From Streptomyces olivochromogenes (lineage in GTDB: Bacteria > Actinomycetota > Actinomycetes > Streptomycetales > Streptomycetaceae), in assembly GCF_021538895.1 (NCBI RefSeq), contig NZ_JADDRL010000034.1:1-64000 (forward strand): a stretch of DNA of 64,000 bases, in the 5' to 3' direction. Position 1 is the first letter of the stretch; every line of letters starts with the position of its first letter. The notes under the pieces are model-generated. The model saw only the letters and a program-made list of their open reading frames with translations, had not been told where the DNA came from and did not search any database. A program made the translations under genes and the position numbers. Below are positions 51,099-58,673 of the stretch, in pieces.

Positions 51099-53069
51099 CT
51101 ATCGGTCCGACGGCTCCACATCGACGTCCGCCGCGCGCACGAACGCCACCCGGTGGCCGTACTGGATCTCGTAGTACAGGTCCGTGCCGGCCACGACCCG
51201 GTGCGAGTCGGTGGTGAAGGTGACCGCGTAGTAGTACTCGCCCGGCACCTCGTCACCAACCACGTACTTCTGGCCCGCCAACGCGGTGTACGGCAGCGGT
51301 ACCACCGACTGGGCCGGCACCCCGGCGGGATAGGCCGTCTTCTCCGGGTACGCGCGCCCGTACACCGGAATGGCGGCCAGGCCCTCCTTGGGCGTGATCA
51401 CCCGCCCGGACGCGTTGACCGCCGTCGGCTCGTGCTTCGGGTTGAGGAACCAGGCCTTCTGGCCCAGGTACCAGATGGCCGTCCAGCCGCCCCAGCGGTC
51501 CGCGACCGCGAACTGCTGCCCGGTGGAGACCCGCGAGGACAGGTCGTTCACCCCGGTGGTGGGGGCGGTGCCCAGTCCGATGTCCTTGATCAGGGCGGAG
51601 TTCTGGTCGTGGTCGGAGTACAGCCGCACCTCGCTGGAGCCGTGCGCCGCGCAGGGCTCGCCCTTGGCGGTGCAGCCGGTGTACTCCGGCTGGTTCGCCG
51701 CGTAGTCCGGCCGGATCGTCACCAGCCCGCCCTTCTTGCCCGCGGTGCGCTTGAAGGGGTGGCCCAGCAGCTCGAAGTAGTGCCGCCAGTCCCAGTAGGG
51801 GCCCGGGTCGGTGTGCATGCCGGGGATCGTCGACGTGGTCGGGCCCGGCACGTTGTCGTGGCCGAGGATGTGCTGCCGGTCCAGCGGGACGCCGTACTCC
51901 TTGGCGAGGTACTTCACCAGCCGTGCCGACGACCGGTACATCGCCTCCGTGTACCAGGCGTCCGGCGAGGCCAGGAAGCCCTCGTGCTCGATGCCGACCG
52001 ACTTCGCGTTGATGTACCAGTTGCCCGCGTGCCAGGCCACGTCCTTCGCCTTGACGTGCTGGGCGATCAGACCGTCGGTGGAGCGGATCGTGTAGTTCCA
52101 CGACACATAGGTGGGGTCCTGCACCAGCTTCAGGACGCCGTCCCAGGTGCCCTCCGTGTCGTGGACGACGATGTACTTGATGCTCTGCGACGCCGGCCGG
52201 TCGCCGAGGTCGTGGTTGCCGTAGTCGTTGTCCCCGAACTCCGCGTACGGGGCCGGGATCCACTGGCAGGACACCTTCTCGGGACACTCGGTGTCGCCGG
52301 CGGGCACCGTGCGCAGACCCGTGCGCCGCAGCTGCGCGGTGTTCGCGCTCAGGTGGGGCCGGCCGGGCAGCGCGACCCGCTGCCCCGCGTCCGTGGTGCG
52401 CTCCTCACCGGTGCGCAGCACGTCGTACACGTCGTCGGCGTACGCCGCAGCGGTCGCCGTGTCGTCCGCGCCGGAGAAGCGGGCCACCGCGCCGTACCAG
52501 TCGGCCGGGTCGGAGCTGAGCGGCTCGCGCAGGTCCTTCTGGGCGGCGGCGAGCAGGGCGGCCCCGCCGGCCACATTGGCCCCGGGGTCGGTACGCAGCC
52601 GCTCGGCCGGCATCCCGGACAGCTCGGCCGCTCTCGGCAGGGTCCTGAGGCGGGCCGGGAGCGCGGAGTTCGCCGGCACCCGGACGCCCGGGTGCCGGGC
52701 CGCGCGGGCGCTGTCGCCGCGGGCGTCCTCGGTGCCCTCGGCCAGGTGCTCGGTCGTGGCGAGCGCGGTGCGCGCGTCCGTGAGGTGCATCGGGCCGTAG
52801 CCGCCGGTCACGCTGGGCGCCCCGGCGTGCGTGTCCCAACGGGACTGGAGGTAGGAGACGGCCAGCAGAACGCTCTGCGGCACGTGGTACTCGGCCGCGG
52901 CGGAGGCGAACGCCTGTTGCAGGGTGCCCGCGGAGGACTCGCCGGCGGTGGGGGAGGGGGCGGCGCCCAGCAGCGGCAGGATCAGGACCGCGCCGGCCAC
53001 GGCACCGGCCGCCCTCCGGGTTCGTCTGCTGCCTGGCGTCGACGTCGGGTCGGTGGCGGATCCTCGCAA
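51099..53069 (-). CDS. Secreted N-acetylmuramoyl-L-alanine amidase, TTG start
   Basis: 656 aa from a TTG at 53069, chosen because AGGAGG lies 6 nt upstream and it places the signal peptide at the N-terminus (SRRTRRAAGAVAGAVLILPLLGAAPSP). The frame is open to 54563 upstream but that part is antisense to other genes. A lysozyme-like or repeat-associated region (about 40-190: AAAEYHVPQSVLLAVSYLQSRWDTH) precedes the amidase_2 domain (about 320-470) with zinc histidines in YIVVHDTEGTWDG and the HILGHDNVPGP block. A C-terminal SH3-like region follows. It should cleave the amide between muramic acid and the stem peptide outside the cell. Confidence 0.88.
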   Translation of the reverse strand: MRGSATDPTSTPGSRRTRRAAGAVAGAVLILPLLGAAPSPTAGESSAGTLQQAFASAAAEYHVPQSVLLAVSYLQSRWDTHAGAPSVTGGYGPMHLTDARTALATTEHLAEGTEDARGDSARAARHPGVRVPANSALPARLRTLPRAAELSGMPAERLRTDPGANVAGGAALLAAAQKDLREPLSSDPADWYGAVARFSGADDTATAAAYADDVYDVLRTGEERTTDAGQRVALPGRPHLSANTAQLRRTGLRTVPAGDTECPEKVSCQWIPAPYAEFGDNDYGNHDLGDRPASQSIKYIVVHDTEGTWDGVLKLVQDPTYVSWNYTIRSTDGLIAQHVKAKDVAWHAGNWYINAKSVGIEHEGFLASPDAWYTEAMYRSSARLVKYLAKEYGVPLDRQHILGHDNVPGPTTSTIPGMHTDPGPYWDWRHYFELLGHPFKRTAGKKGGLVTIRPDYAANQPEYTGCTAKGEPCAAHGSSEVRLYSDHDQNSALIKDIGLGTAPTTGVNDLSSRVSTGQQFAVADRWGGWTAIWYLGQKAWFLNPKHEPTAVNASGRVITPKEGLAAIPVYGRAYPEKTAYPAGVPAQSVVPLPYTALAGQKYVVGDEVPGEYYYAVTFTTDSHRVVAGTDLYYEIQYGHRVAFVRAADVDVEPSDR

Positions 53070-53365
53070 TGCGGCCTCCTGTGACGGGCGGGCGTGGCGG
53101 GGCGTGCGGCGCCGAGCTGGGTCAGTGGTACCGGCTTGCCGACGATCCGTCAATGATGCCCGGGCACAGGCGATTTCCCATGTCACACAGGGGTTCGGCG
53201 AGTTTCGCCAGGGCGGCGCGCGGGCCTGCGGGGCGTCAATGGCGTACACCAATGGACGGCGTTCATCGACTGGGTGGCGTCCACCGGTGGGCGGCCGCCG
53301 ACGGGCCCGCGCACACGCGAGGTCCGCGGCACGCCGCTCAGGCGCACCGCGGACCGACGTCCCCG

Positions 53366-54505
53366 TCAGCGAGTGCCGACCGCCGCGCGCACGGCCCTGC
53401 GGGCCAGCTGGCAGTCGTCGTGCAGCCGCCTGAGCAGCAGCCGCTGTTCCTCGCCGGACGGCGCAGCACCCGGGTGGGCCACTCCCGATGCCGCCGGGGT
53501 CGCGTCGTGCATCGAGCGCTGCACGGCCGTCTCGTACGTACGGATCTCCCGGGTGAGGACGAGCATCAGGTTCACCAGGAAGGCATCCCGTGAGGCCGGG
53601 CCCGCCGACTGCGCGATCTGGCTGATCTGCCGCCGTGCCACCGGCGCGTCCCCGAGGACCGTCCACAGCGTGGCCAGGTCGTAGCCCGGCAGGTACCAGC
53701 CCGCGTGCTCCCAGTCCACCAGCACTGGACCGGCCGGTGAGAGCAGGATGTTCGAGAGCAGGGCGTCGCCGTGGCAGAACTGGCCCATCCCCTGGCGCCC
53801 CGCGGCATGGGCGATACCGTGCAGCAGCTTCTGCAGGTCGCCCATGTCCCGGTCGGTGAGCAGGCCCAGATCGTGGTACCGGGAGATACGGGCCGCGTAG
53901 TCCAGCGGGGCGTCGAAGGTGCCCGCCGGAGGCCGCCAGGCGTTCAGCCGGCAGATCGCGCCGAGCGCCGCCCGGATGTCCGCGCGCGGCGGGGCCTCCA
54001 CGGGGTGGCGCTGGAACGCCGCCACCCGGCCCGGCATGCGCTCGACCACCAGGGTGCAGTTGTCCGGGTCCGCCGCGATCAGCCGCGGTGCCCGCACCGG
54101 CGGGCGGTGCCGGACGAACGACCGATATGCGGCTATCTCGTGCCGGTACCGCTCGGCCCACGCGGGCGAGTGGTCCAGCAGACATTTCGCGACGGCCGTG
54201 CTGCGCCCGGTCGTCCCGACCAGGAGCACGGACCGCCCGCTGCGGCGCAGTACCTGCACCGGAGCGAACTCCGGGCAGATCCGGTGCACCGCGGCGATCG
54301 CCGTGCGGAGCTGCGCGCCCTGGGGGCCGGACAAGTCGAGTCTCCCGCTGAGCGGTTGGGTGCCGAGCCCCGCGGCACGCCGCGGCCGGCCCGCACCCAG
54401 TACGGGGGGCCCCGGACGCGCGGGGTCGAGATACGGTCCGCTGCCCGCCGGGCGGGGGCGCAGCGACCGGGGCGGGGCGGACACGGAGGACGATGCTGCG
54501 TACAT
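53366..54505 (-). CDS. Aminoglycoside phosphotransferase-family protein
   Basis: 379 aa from the ATG at 54505. A disordered Pro/Arg-rich N-terminus (to about 75) precedes a kinase-like fold: AVAKCLLDHSPAWAERYRHEIAAY holds the ATP Lys, CHGDALLSNILLSPAGPVLVDWEHAGW has the catalytic HGD and the metal-binding DWE. The substrate is unknown; resistance to aminoglycosides should not be assumed, since most actinobacterial relatives phosphorylate other small molecules. It diverges from nsdA across 257 bp, a neighbour arrangement I recall from other streptomycetes. Confidence 0.83.
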   Translation of the reverse strand: MYAASSSVSAPPRSLRPRPAGSGPYLDPARPGPPVLGAGRPRRAAGLGTQPLSGRLDLSGPQGAQLRTAIAAVHRICPEFAPVQVLRRSGRSVLLVGTTGRSTAVAKCLLDHSPAWAERYRHEIAAYRSFVRHRPPVRAPRLIAADPDNCTLVVERMPGRVAAFQRHPVEAPPRADIRAALGAICRLNAWRPPAGTFDAPLDYAARISRYHDLGLLTDRDMGDLQKLLHGIAHAAGRQGMGQFCHGDALLSNILLSPAGPVLVDWEHAGWYLPGYDLATLWTVLGDAPVARRQISQIAQSAGPASRDAFLVNLMLVLTREIRTYETAVQRSMHDATPAASGVAHPGAAPSGEEQRLLLRRLHDDCQLARRAVRAAVGTR

Positions 54506-54762
54506 GGGCGAAACAGATCCCTTCGTGTGCCTGCAGTGCCTGCCTGTACAACCAGGCGCCCACCCGGCCCGGACGCCCGGGTGCACCCTGGGGAATGCAC
54601 CCGTCACATCAAGGGGCGACCGGGTCGGGGTGGCGCGTTCCTACCTGACACCCGATGTCCACTGGCACACCATCTGGCGCACCCTGGCGAACCGTGGCGA
54701 ATAGTCGCCCGGCAACTCTCAGCGGGCTACTGTCAACTCAGCCGAGAACCTGGGGGCTTGAT

Positions 54763-56259
54763 GTGAGCGGACAACCCAACACCCGGCTCGCCGACCTGTT
54801 CGGCCTGGCCGGCTGGTCCAAGGGCGAACTCGCGAGGCTGGTCAACAAGCAGGCGACGGCCATGGGTCACCCCCAGCTGTCGACCGACACCTCGCGGGTG
54901 CGGCGGTGGATCGACATGGGAGAGATCCCGCGCGATCCGGTGCCGCGGGTGCTGGCGGCTCTGTTCACCGAGCGTCTCGGCCGTGTCGTGACCATCGAGG
55001 ATCTAGGTCTGGTACGACACGGGCGTACGGGGAAACGGCAGGGCGGCGGGAATGCGGAACCTCCCGACGGTGTGCCGTGGGCGCCCGAACGTACCGCCGC
55101 GGTCCTCACCGAATTCACGGGAATGGACCTCATGCTCAACCGACGCGGCTTGGTGGGCGCGGGTGCCGCGCTCGCCGCGGGATCCGCACTCAGCAACGCC
55201 ATGTACGACTGGTTGCACTCCGACCCCACCCTCAGGGCCGACGCCCCTGTCCTCGACGACCCCCTGCACGCCGACCCCGCTGGGTTCGACCGCTACGAGG
55301 CCGCCCCCATCGGATCGCAGGAGATCGAGGAGCTGGAGCGCTCGGTCGAGGTGTTCCGAGCCTGGGACGCGGCCCGCGGTGGCGGGCTGCAGCGCAAGGC
55401 GGTGGTGGGCCAGCTCAACGAGGTGGGCGGCATGCTCGCCTACCGTCATCCCGACCATCTCCAGCGGCGCCTGTGGGGCGTCGCCGCCAACCTCGCCGTC
55501 CTCGCGGGCTGGATGTCGCACGACGTCGGCCTGGAACCCACGGCCCAGAAGTACTTCGTCATCGCCGCCCACGCGGCCCGTGAGGGCGGCGACCGGCCGC
55601 GCGCCGGGGAGGCGCTCTCCAGAGCGGCTCGCCAGATGGTGCACCTCGGCCGGCCCGACGACGCACTCGATCTCATGAAGCTCGCCAGGTCCGGTTCGGG
55701 CGACGAGGTGCTGCCGCGCACCCGGGCGATGCTCTACACCATCGAGGCCTGGGCGCAGGCGTCGATGGGCAAGGGCCAGGCGATGCGCCGCACCCTCGGA
55801 CAGGCGGAGGACCTCTTCGTCTCCGACAAGGGCGACGTGCCGCCGCCGAGTTGGATGCAGACCTTCAAGGAGGAGGACCTGTACGGCATGCAGGCCCTCG
55901 CCTACCGCACGCTGGCCGAGTACGAGCCGGGCGCGGCCGCGCACGCACAGCACTACGCGGAGAAGGCCCTGGCCCTGCGGATCGACGGCCGGCAGCGGTC
56001 GAAGATCTTCGACTTCCTGTCCATGGCGTCCGCCTGCTTCATCGCGGACGACCCCGAACAGGCGGACCGGTACGCCCGCCTCGCCCTGGTGTCGATGGGA
56101 TCGAACTCCTCCCACCGCACCTGGGACCGGCTGCGTCAGATGTACCGGCTCACCGCCGAATACTCCAGCTACCCGAAGATCAACGAGCTGCGGGAGGAGA
56201 TCAGGCTCGCCCTGCCCAAGATCAGCAAGGGCGGGGGCGTCAACAGCGCACAGGCATAG
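54763..56259 (+). CDS. nsdA: NsdA-type negative regulator of differentiation
   Basis: 498 aa, GTG start after GGGGG. The N-terminal helix-turn-helix-like part SGQPNTRLADLFGLAGWSKGELARLVNKQA is followed by DTSRVRRWIDMGEIPRDPVPRVLAALFTERLGR. From about residue 190 it is helical with TPR-like repeats (AGEALSRAARQMVHLGRPDDALDLMKLA). The sequence agrees with NsdA, known in S. coelicolor as a cytosolic repressor of sporulation and antibiotic production. It follows a divergent phosphotransferase gene, and the SpoIIE-type phosphatase lies downstream in the opposite direction. Confidence 0.88.
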   Translation: MSGQPNTRLADLFGLAGWSKGELARLVNKQATAMGHPQLSTDTSRVRRWIDMGEIPRDPVPRVLAALFTERLGRVVTIEDLGLVRHGRTGKRQGGGNAEPPDGVPWAPERTAAVLTEFTGMDLMLNRRGLVGAGAALAAGSALSNAMYDWLHSDPTLRADAPVLDDPLHADPAGFDRYEAAPIGSQEIEELERSVEVFRAWDAARGGGLQRKAVVGQLNEVGGMLAYRHPDHLQRRLWGVAANLAVLAGWMSHDVGLEPTAQKYFVIAAHAAREGGDRPRAGEALSRAARQMVHLGRPDDALDLMKLARSGSGDEVLPRTRAMLYTIEAWAQASMGKGQAMRRTLGQAEDLFVSDKGDVPPPSWMQTFKEEDLYGMQALAYRTLAEYEPGAAAHAQHYAEKALALRIDGRQRSKIFDFLSMASACFIADDPEQADRYARLALVSMGSNSSHRTWDRLRQMYRLTAEYSSYPKINELREEIRLALPKISKGGGVNSAQA

Positions 56260-56308
56260 GGGGCCTGTGACGCTGTCGATTCCACGACACCGTCACCTTC
56301 GTCTTCAC

Positions 56309-56350
56309 CTTCTCAGGCAGTTACCTGGGCTTCTCAGGCAGTCACCTGGG
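56309..56350. repeat. 21-bp tandem duplication at the 3' end of the phosphatase gene
   Basis: Units 56309-56329 and 56330-56350 differ at one position. The right-hand unit contains the last codons and stop of the minus-strand phosphatase; the left-hand unit is a copy lying just beyond the stop. Each contains CAGG...CCTG arms. Confidence 0.85.
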
Positions 56351-57758
56351 CGACGAGCACGCAGGCGTTGTCCTCGCGCTCCCGCTCGCCGAACTCCTCC
56401 ACGACCGTCCGCACGCAGTCCTGTGCGGTGCGCGCCGTGCCGAACCGCGCGGCCAGGTCGAGGAGCCGGTTTACGGCCGCCGTCCCGCCCTGCCCGGGCA
56501 CCAGTCCGTCGGTGTGCAGCAGGAGCAGGTCGCCCGGTTCGAGGGTCACTTCGGCCTGCCCGTAGGCGGCGGCGGAGGTCGCGCCGAGCAGGACGCCGTC
56601 CGGTGAGGTGAGCACGCGCCCCGTCCCGCCGCGGAACAGCAGCGGGGCGGGGTGTCCTGCTTGTGCCCAGGTCAGGGTGCGGGTCGCGGGCCGGTAGCGG
56701 CAGCACAGGGCGCTGCCCAGGGCCGGTTGCACGGTGGCGTCGAGTAACTGGTTGAGCCAGGCCAGCAGTTGGCCGGGGCCACTGCCGGCCATGGCCATGC
56801 CGCGCACGGCGCCGAGCAGCATCGCCATGCCCGAGGTGACACTGACACCGTGGCCGGTGAGGTCGCCGACGCTCAGGAGCGTGTCGCCGTCGGACAGTTC
56901 GAGGGCGTCGTACCAGTCGCCGCCGATCAGTGTGGTCGTGGCGGCCGGCAGGTAGTGGGCCGCGAGGTCGAGGGTCTGCGGTCCGCGGCGCGGGAGCCGC
57001 AGGGAGCCGCGCCAGGGGGGCAGCACGGCTTCCTGCAGCTCGACCGCGAGCCGGCGCTCCGTCTGCATATGCTGCCGGTGACGCTGCAGGGAGTCACGGG
57101 TTTCGTGCACCGTCCGCCGGCGGTGGCGCAGTTCGGTGACGTCGCGCAGCACGGCCCACATCGAGGTGGTGCCGCCGTCGGCGTCGAGCACGGGTTCGCC
57201 CATCATGTGCACGGTCCGCACCAGCCCGTCGGGCCGCAGGACGCGGAACTCCCCGTCGATCGGCTTGGCGTCGACGAGGCAGTCCGTCACCATCGCCGTC
57301 AGCCGCGGCCGGTCCTCGTCGAGGATCAGGGCCGGCAGTTCGTCGAGCGTGAGCGGGGGCGCGGCCGGGTCGAGTCCGAGGATCTGGTAGAGCTCCCCGG
57401 ACCAGCTGGCCTCGTCCGTCAGCAGGTTCCACTCGGCGCTGCCGACCCGGCTGAGCAGCGAGCCGCTCGGCCGGCCGCCGGGGGCGGTCCCGCCCGCCGG
57501 CGGTGCCGGGGCGGGCGGGACCGGCGGGGGGCCGTCGCGCAGCTGTGCCAAGTGCTCGTCGAGGTCGTTGAGTTGGTGCAGCGCCAGCTCGCACAGCGCG
57601 CGCTGCCAGCGTTCCCGGGGGTCCGAGTCGTCGCTCCGCGCGTCCCGCCGTACGGCGTCCACGTCACCCTTGAGCCGCCGCGCCTGCGATATCAACGCCT
57701 CGACCGAGCCGCGCCCGGGCGGCTGGGCTGGGCGGTCCGCAGAAATGGGGGACGGCAT
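56334..57758 (-). CDS. PAS-domain SpoIIE-type PP2C phosphatase
   Basis: 474 aa from the ATG at 57758 with GGAG 6 nt upstream. A helical N-terminus (about 15-70) and a Pro-rich linker precede a PAS fold (about 105-230: AEWNLLTDEASWSGELYQILGLDP, then GEFRVLRPDGLVRTVHMMGEP) and the PP2C_SIG domain with the metal Asp residues in IGGDWYDALEL, VGDLTGHGVSVTSGMAML, HTDGLV and EDNACVLV. Such proteins dephosphorylate anti-anti-sigma factors and feed into sigma-factor partner switching in stress and sporulation. It diverges from the SsgA-like gene. Confidence 0.9.
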   Translation of the reverse strand: MPSPISADRPAQPPGRGSVEALISQARRLKGDVDAVRRDARSDDSDPRERWQRALCELALHQLNDLDEHLAQLRDGPPPVPPAPAPPAGGTAPGGRPSGSLLSRVGSAEWNLLTDEASWSGELYQILGLDPAAPPLTLDELPALILDEDRPRLTAMVTDCLVDAKPIDGEFRVLRPDGLVRTVHMMGEPVLDADGGTTSMWAVLRDVTELRHRRRTVHETRDSLQRHRQHMQTERRLAVELQEAVLPPWRGSLRLPRRGPQTLDLAAHYLPAATTTLIGGDWYDALELSDGDTLLSVGDLTGHGVSVTSGMAMLLGAVRGMAMAGSGPGQLLAWLNQLLDATVQPALGSALCCRYRPATRTLTWAQAGHPAPLLFRGGTGRVLTSPDGVLLGATSAAAYGQAEVTLEPGDLLLLHTDGLVPGQGGTAAVNRLLDLAARFGTARTAQDCVRTVVEEFGEREREDNACVLVAQVTA

Positions 57759-58121
57759 GACGCACTCCGATGCGGGGACGATACGGCCAAGGAGGACGGG
57801 AGGGACCGTTACGACTGTTGCACAGCCCGCGACGCCCTGTAAGGGATTTGGCAACACACGATCCGGTGGTGCTTCTGGCATATGCCAGAGTCTTCGCGGA
57901 GTGGTCGGGCGGGCTCATTGGCGTACGCGCGGTGGTGGCGCAAGTCGTAGACCGCGTACGCGACTTGACCGATCGGGCGGGCTTTCCGTGTCGCGCTCAA
58001 GCGGGTGTTCGATGTGCTTTTGTTCTATGCCGTCGGCGGCCCCGGCCCGGCATGGCGCGTGTCGCACCAAGTCTGTCCGATTTTCGCGTCATGTGAGGCG
58101 CCGGTACGGACTCCTAAAGAC
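57759..58121. other. Divergent regulatory region with perfect palindrome
   Basis: No gene supported. It is AT-richer than its surroundings and holds the palindrome at 57874-57889, two copies of GCGTACGC (57921-57928 and 57954-57961), and arms CAAGTCG/CGACTTG (57941-57947 and 57961-57967). Promoters of the phosphatase and SsgA-like genes should lie here. Confidence 0.55.
57874..57889. promoter_or_regulatory. Perfect 16-bp palindrome TCTGGCATATGCCAGA
   Basis: Fully symmetric 16-bp site, 116 bp upstream of the phosphatase start and 233 bp upstream of the SsgA-like start. It has the form of a GntR/LacI-type operator, but the regulator is unknown. Confidence 0.55.
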
Positions 58122-58535
58122 ATGGACATCAGCTTCGCGCAGCCGGCCCGCGCCCACCTGGTCACGACCGAGGACCGCGAGGTCCCCGTGCCCGTCACGC
58201 TCCGCTACACCTCTGACGATCCGTTGGCCGTGTACTTCGACTTCCCTCCCGACGCGACCCTCGACGGCGACTGCGTCACATGGACGTTCGCGCGCTCCCT
58301 CCTCGACGAGGGGCTGAGCATGCCGGCCGGGCACGGGGACGTGCAGATCTGGCCGTGCGGCCGGACGCGCACGGTCCTGGAGTTCCACTCGCCGTACGCC
58401 CTCGCCCTGCTCCTGTTCGACACCGTGGTGCTGCGCCGCTTCCTGTTGCGCAGCTACGCCGTGGTGCCGGCCGGGGAGGAGGACGTGGGCGCGGTCGTCG
58501 AGCGCGGGCTGAGCGCTCTCTTCGGCGGGGTGTGA
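58122..58535 (+). CDS. SsgA-family sporulation/cell-division regulator
   Basis: 137 aa. The SsgA-like pattern is clear: VPVPVTLRYTSDDPLAVYFDFPPD, VTWTFARSLLDEGLSMPAGHGDVQIWP and FHSPYALALLLFDTVVLRRFLLRSYAVVPAGEE. SALPs occur in morphologically complex actinomycetes and control septum siting or peptidoglycan events during sporulation. It does not match SsgB well, and I do not assign a paralogue letter. A terminator with a T tract follows. Confidence 0.87.
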   Translation: MDISFAQPARAHLVTTEDREVPVPVTLRYTSDDPLAVYFDFPPDATLDGDCVTWTFARSLLDEGLSMPAGHGDVQIWPCGRTRTVLEFHSPYALALLLFDTVVLRRFLLRSYAVVPAGEEDVGAVVERGLSALFGGV

Positions 58536-58541
58536 CGCCGG

Positions 58542-58557
58542 GCCGGCGCCCGCCGGC
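58542..58557 (+). terminator. Hairpin with T tract after SsgA-like gene
   Basis: GCCGGC-GCCC-GCCGGC stem-loop followed by GGTTTTG, 6 bp after the stop. Confidence 0.7.
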
Positions 58558-58570
58558 GGTTTTGAATTCT

Positions 58571-58588
58571 GTTCACCTTCGTCTCACC
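58571..58588 (+). promoter_or_regulatory. PHO box (PhoP direct repeat) upstream of phospholipase C
   Basis: GTTCACC at 58571-58577 and TCTCACC at 58582-58588, starts 11 bp apart, as in Streptomyces PhoP direct repeat units. It lies about 90 bp upstream of the phospholipase ATG. Confidence 0.65.
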
Positions 58589-58673
58589 GCACGGGTATGG
58601 ACCTTGACGATCACCCCGTGCACCCTGGCGCGCGGTGTGCCACAGGGGCACACCGGTGACGAGGACGGGGCGA

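Noticed and set aside
53070..54563. Upstream extension of the amidase frame to 1154 residues
   Set aside because: It lies mostly over the phosphotransferase gene on the same strand in another frame and has no signal peptide; the TTG at 53069 fits better.
56292..56309. Possible PHO box near GTCACCTTCGTCTTCACC
   Set aside because: The two TCACC elements are 12 bp apart rather than 11 and lie between 3' ends of convergent genes.
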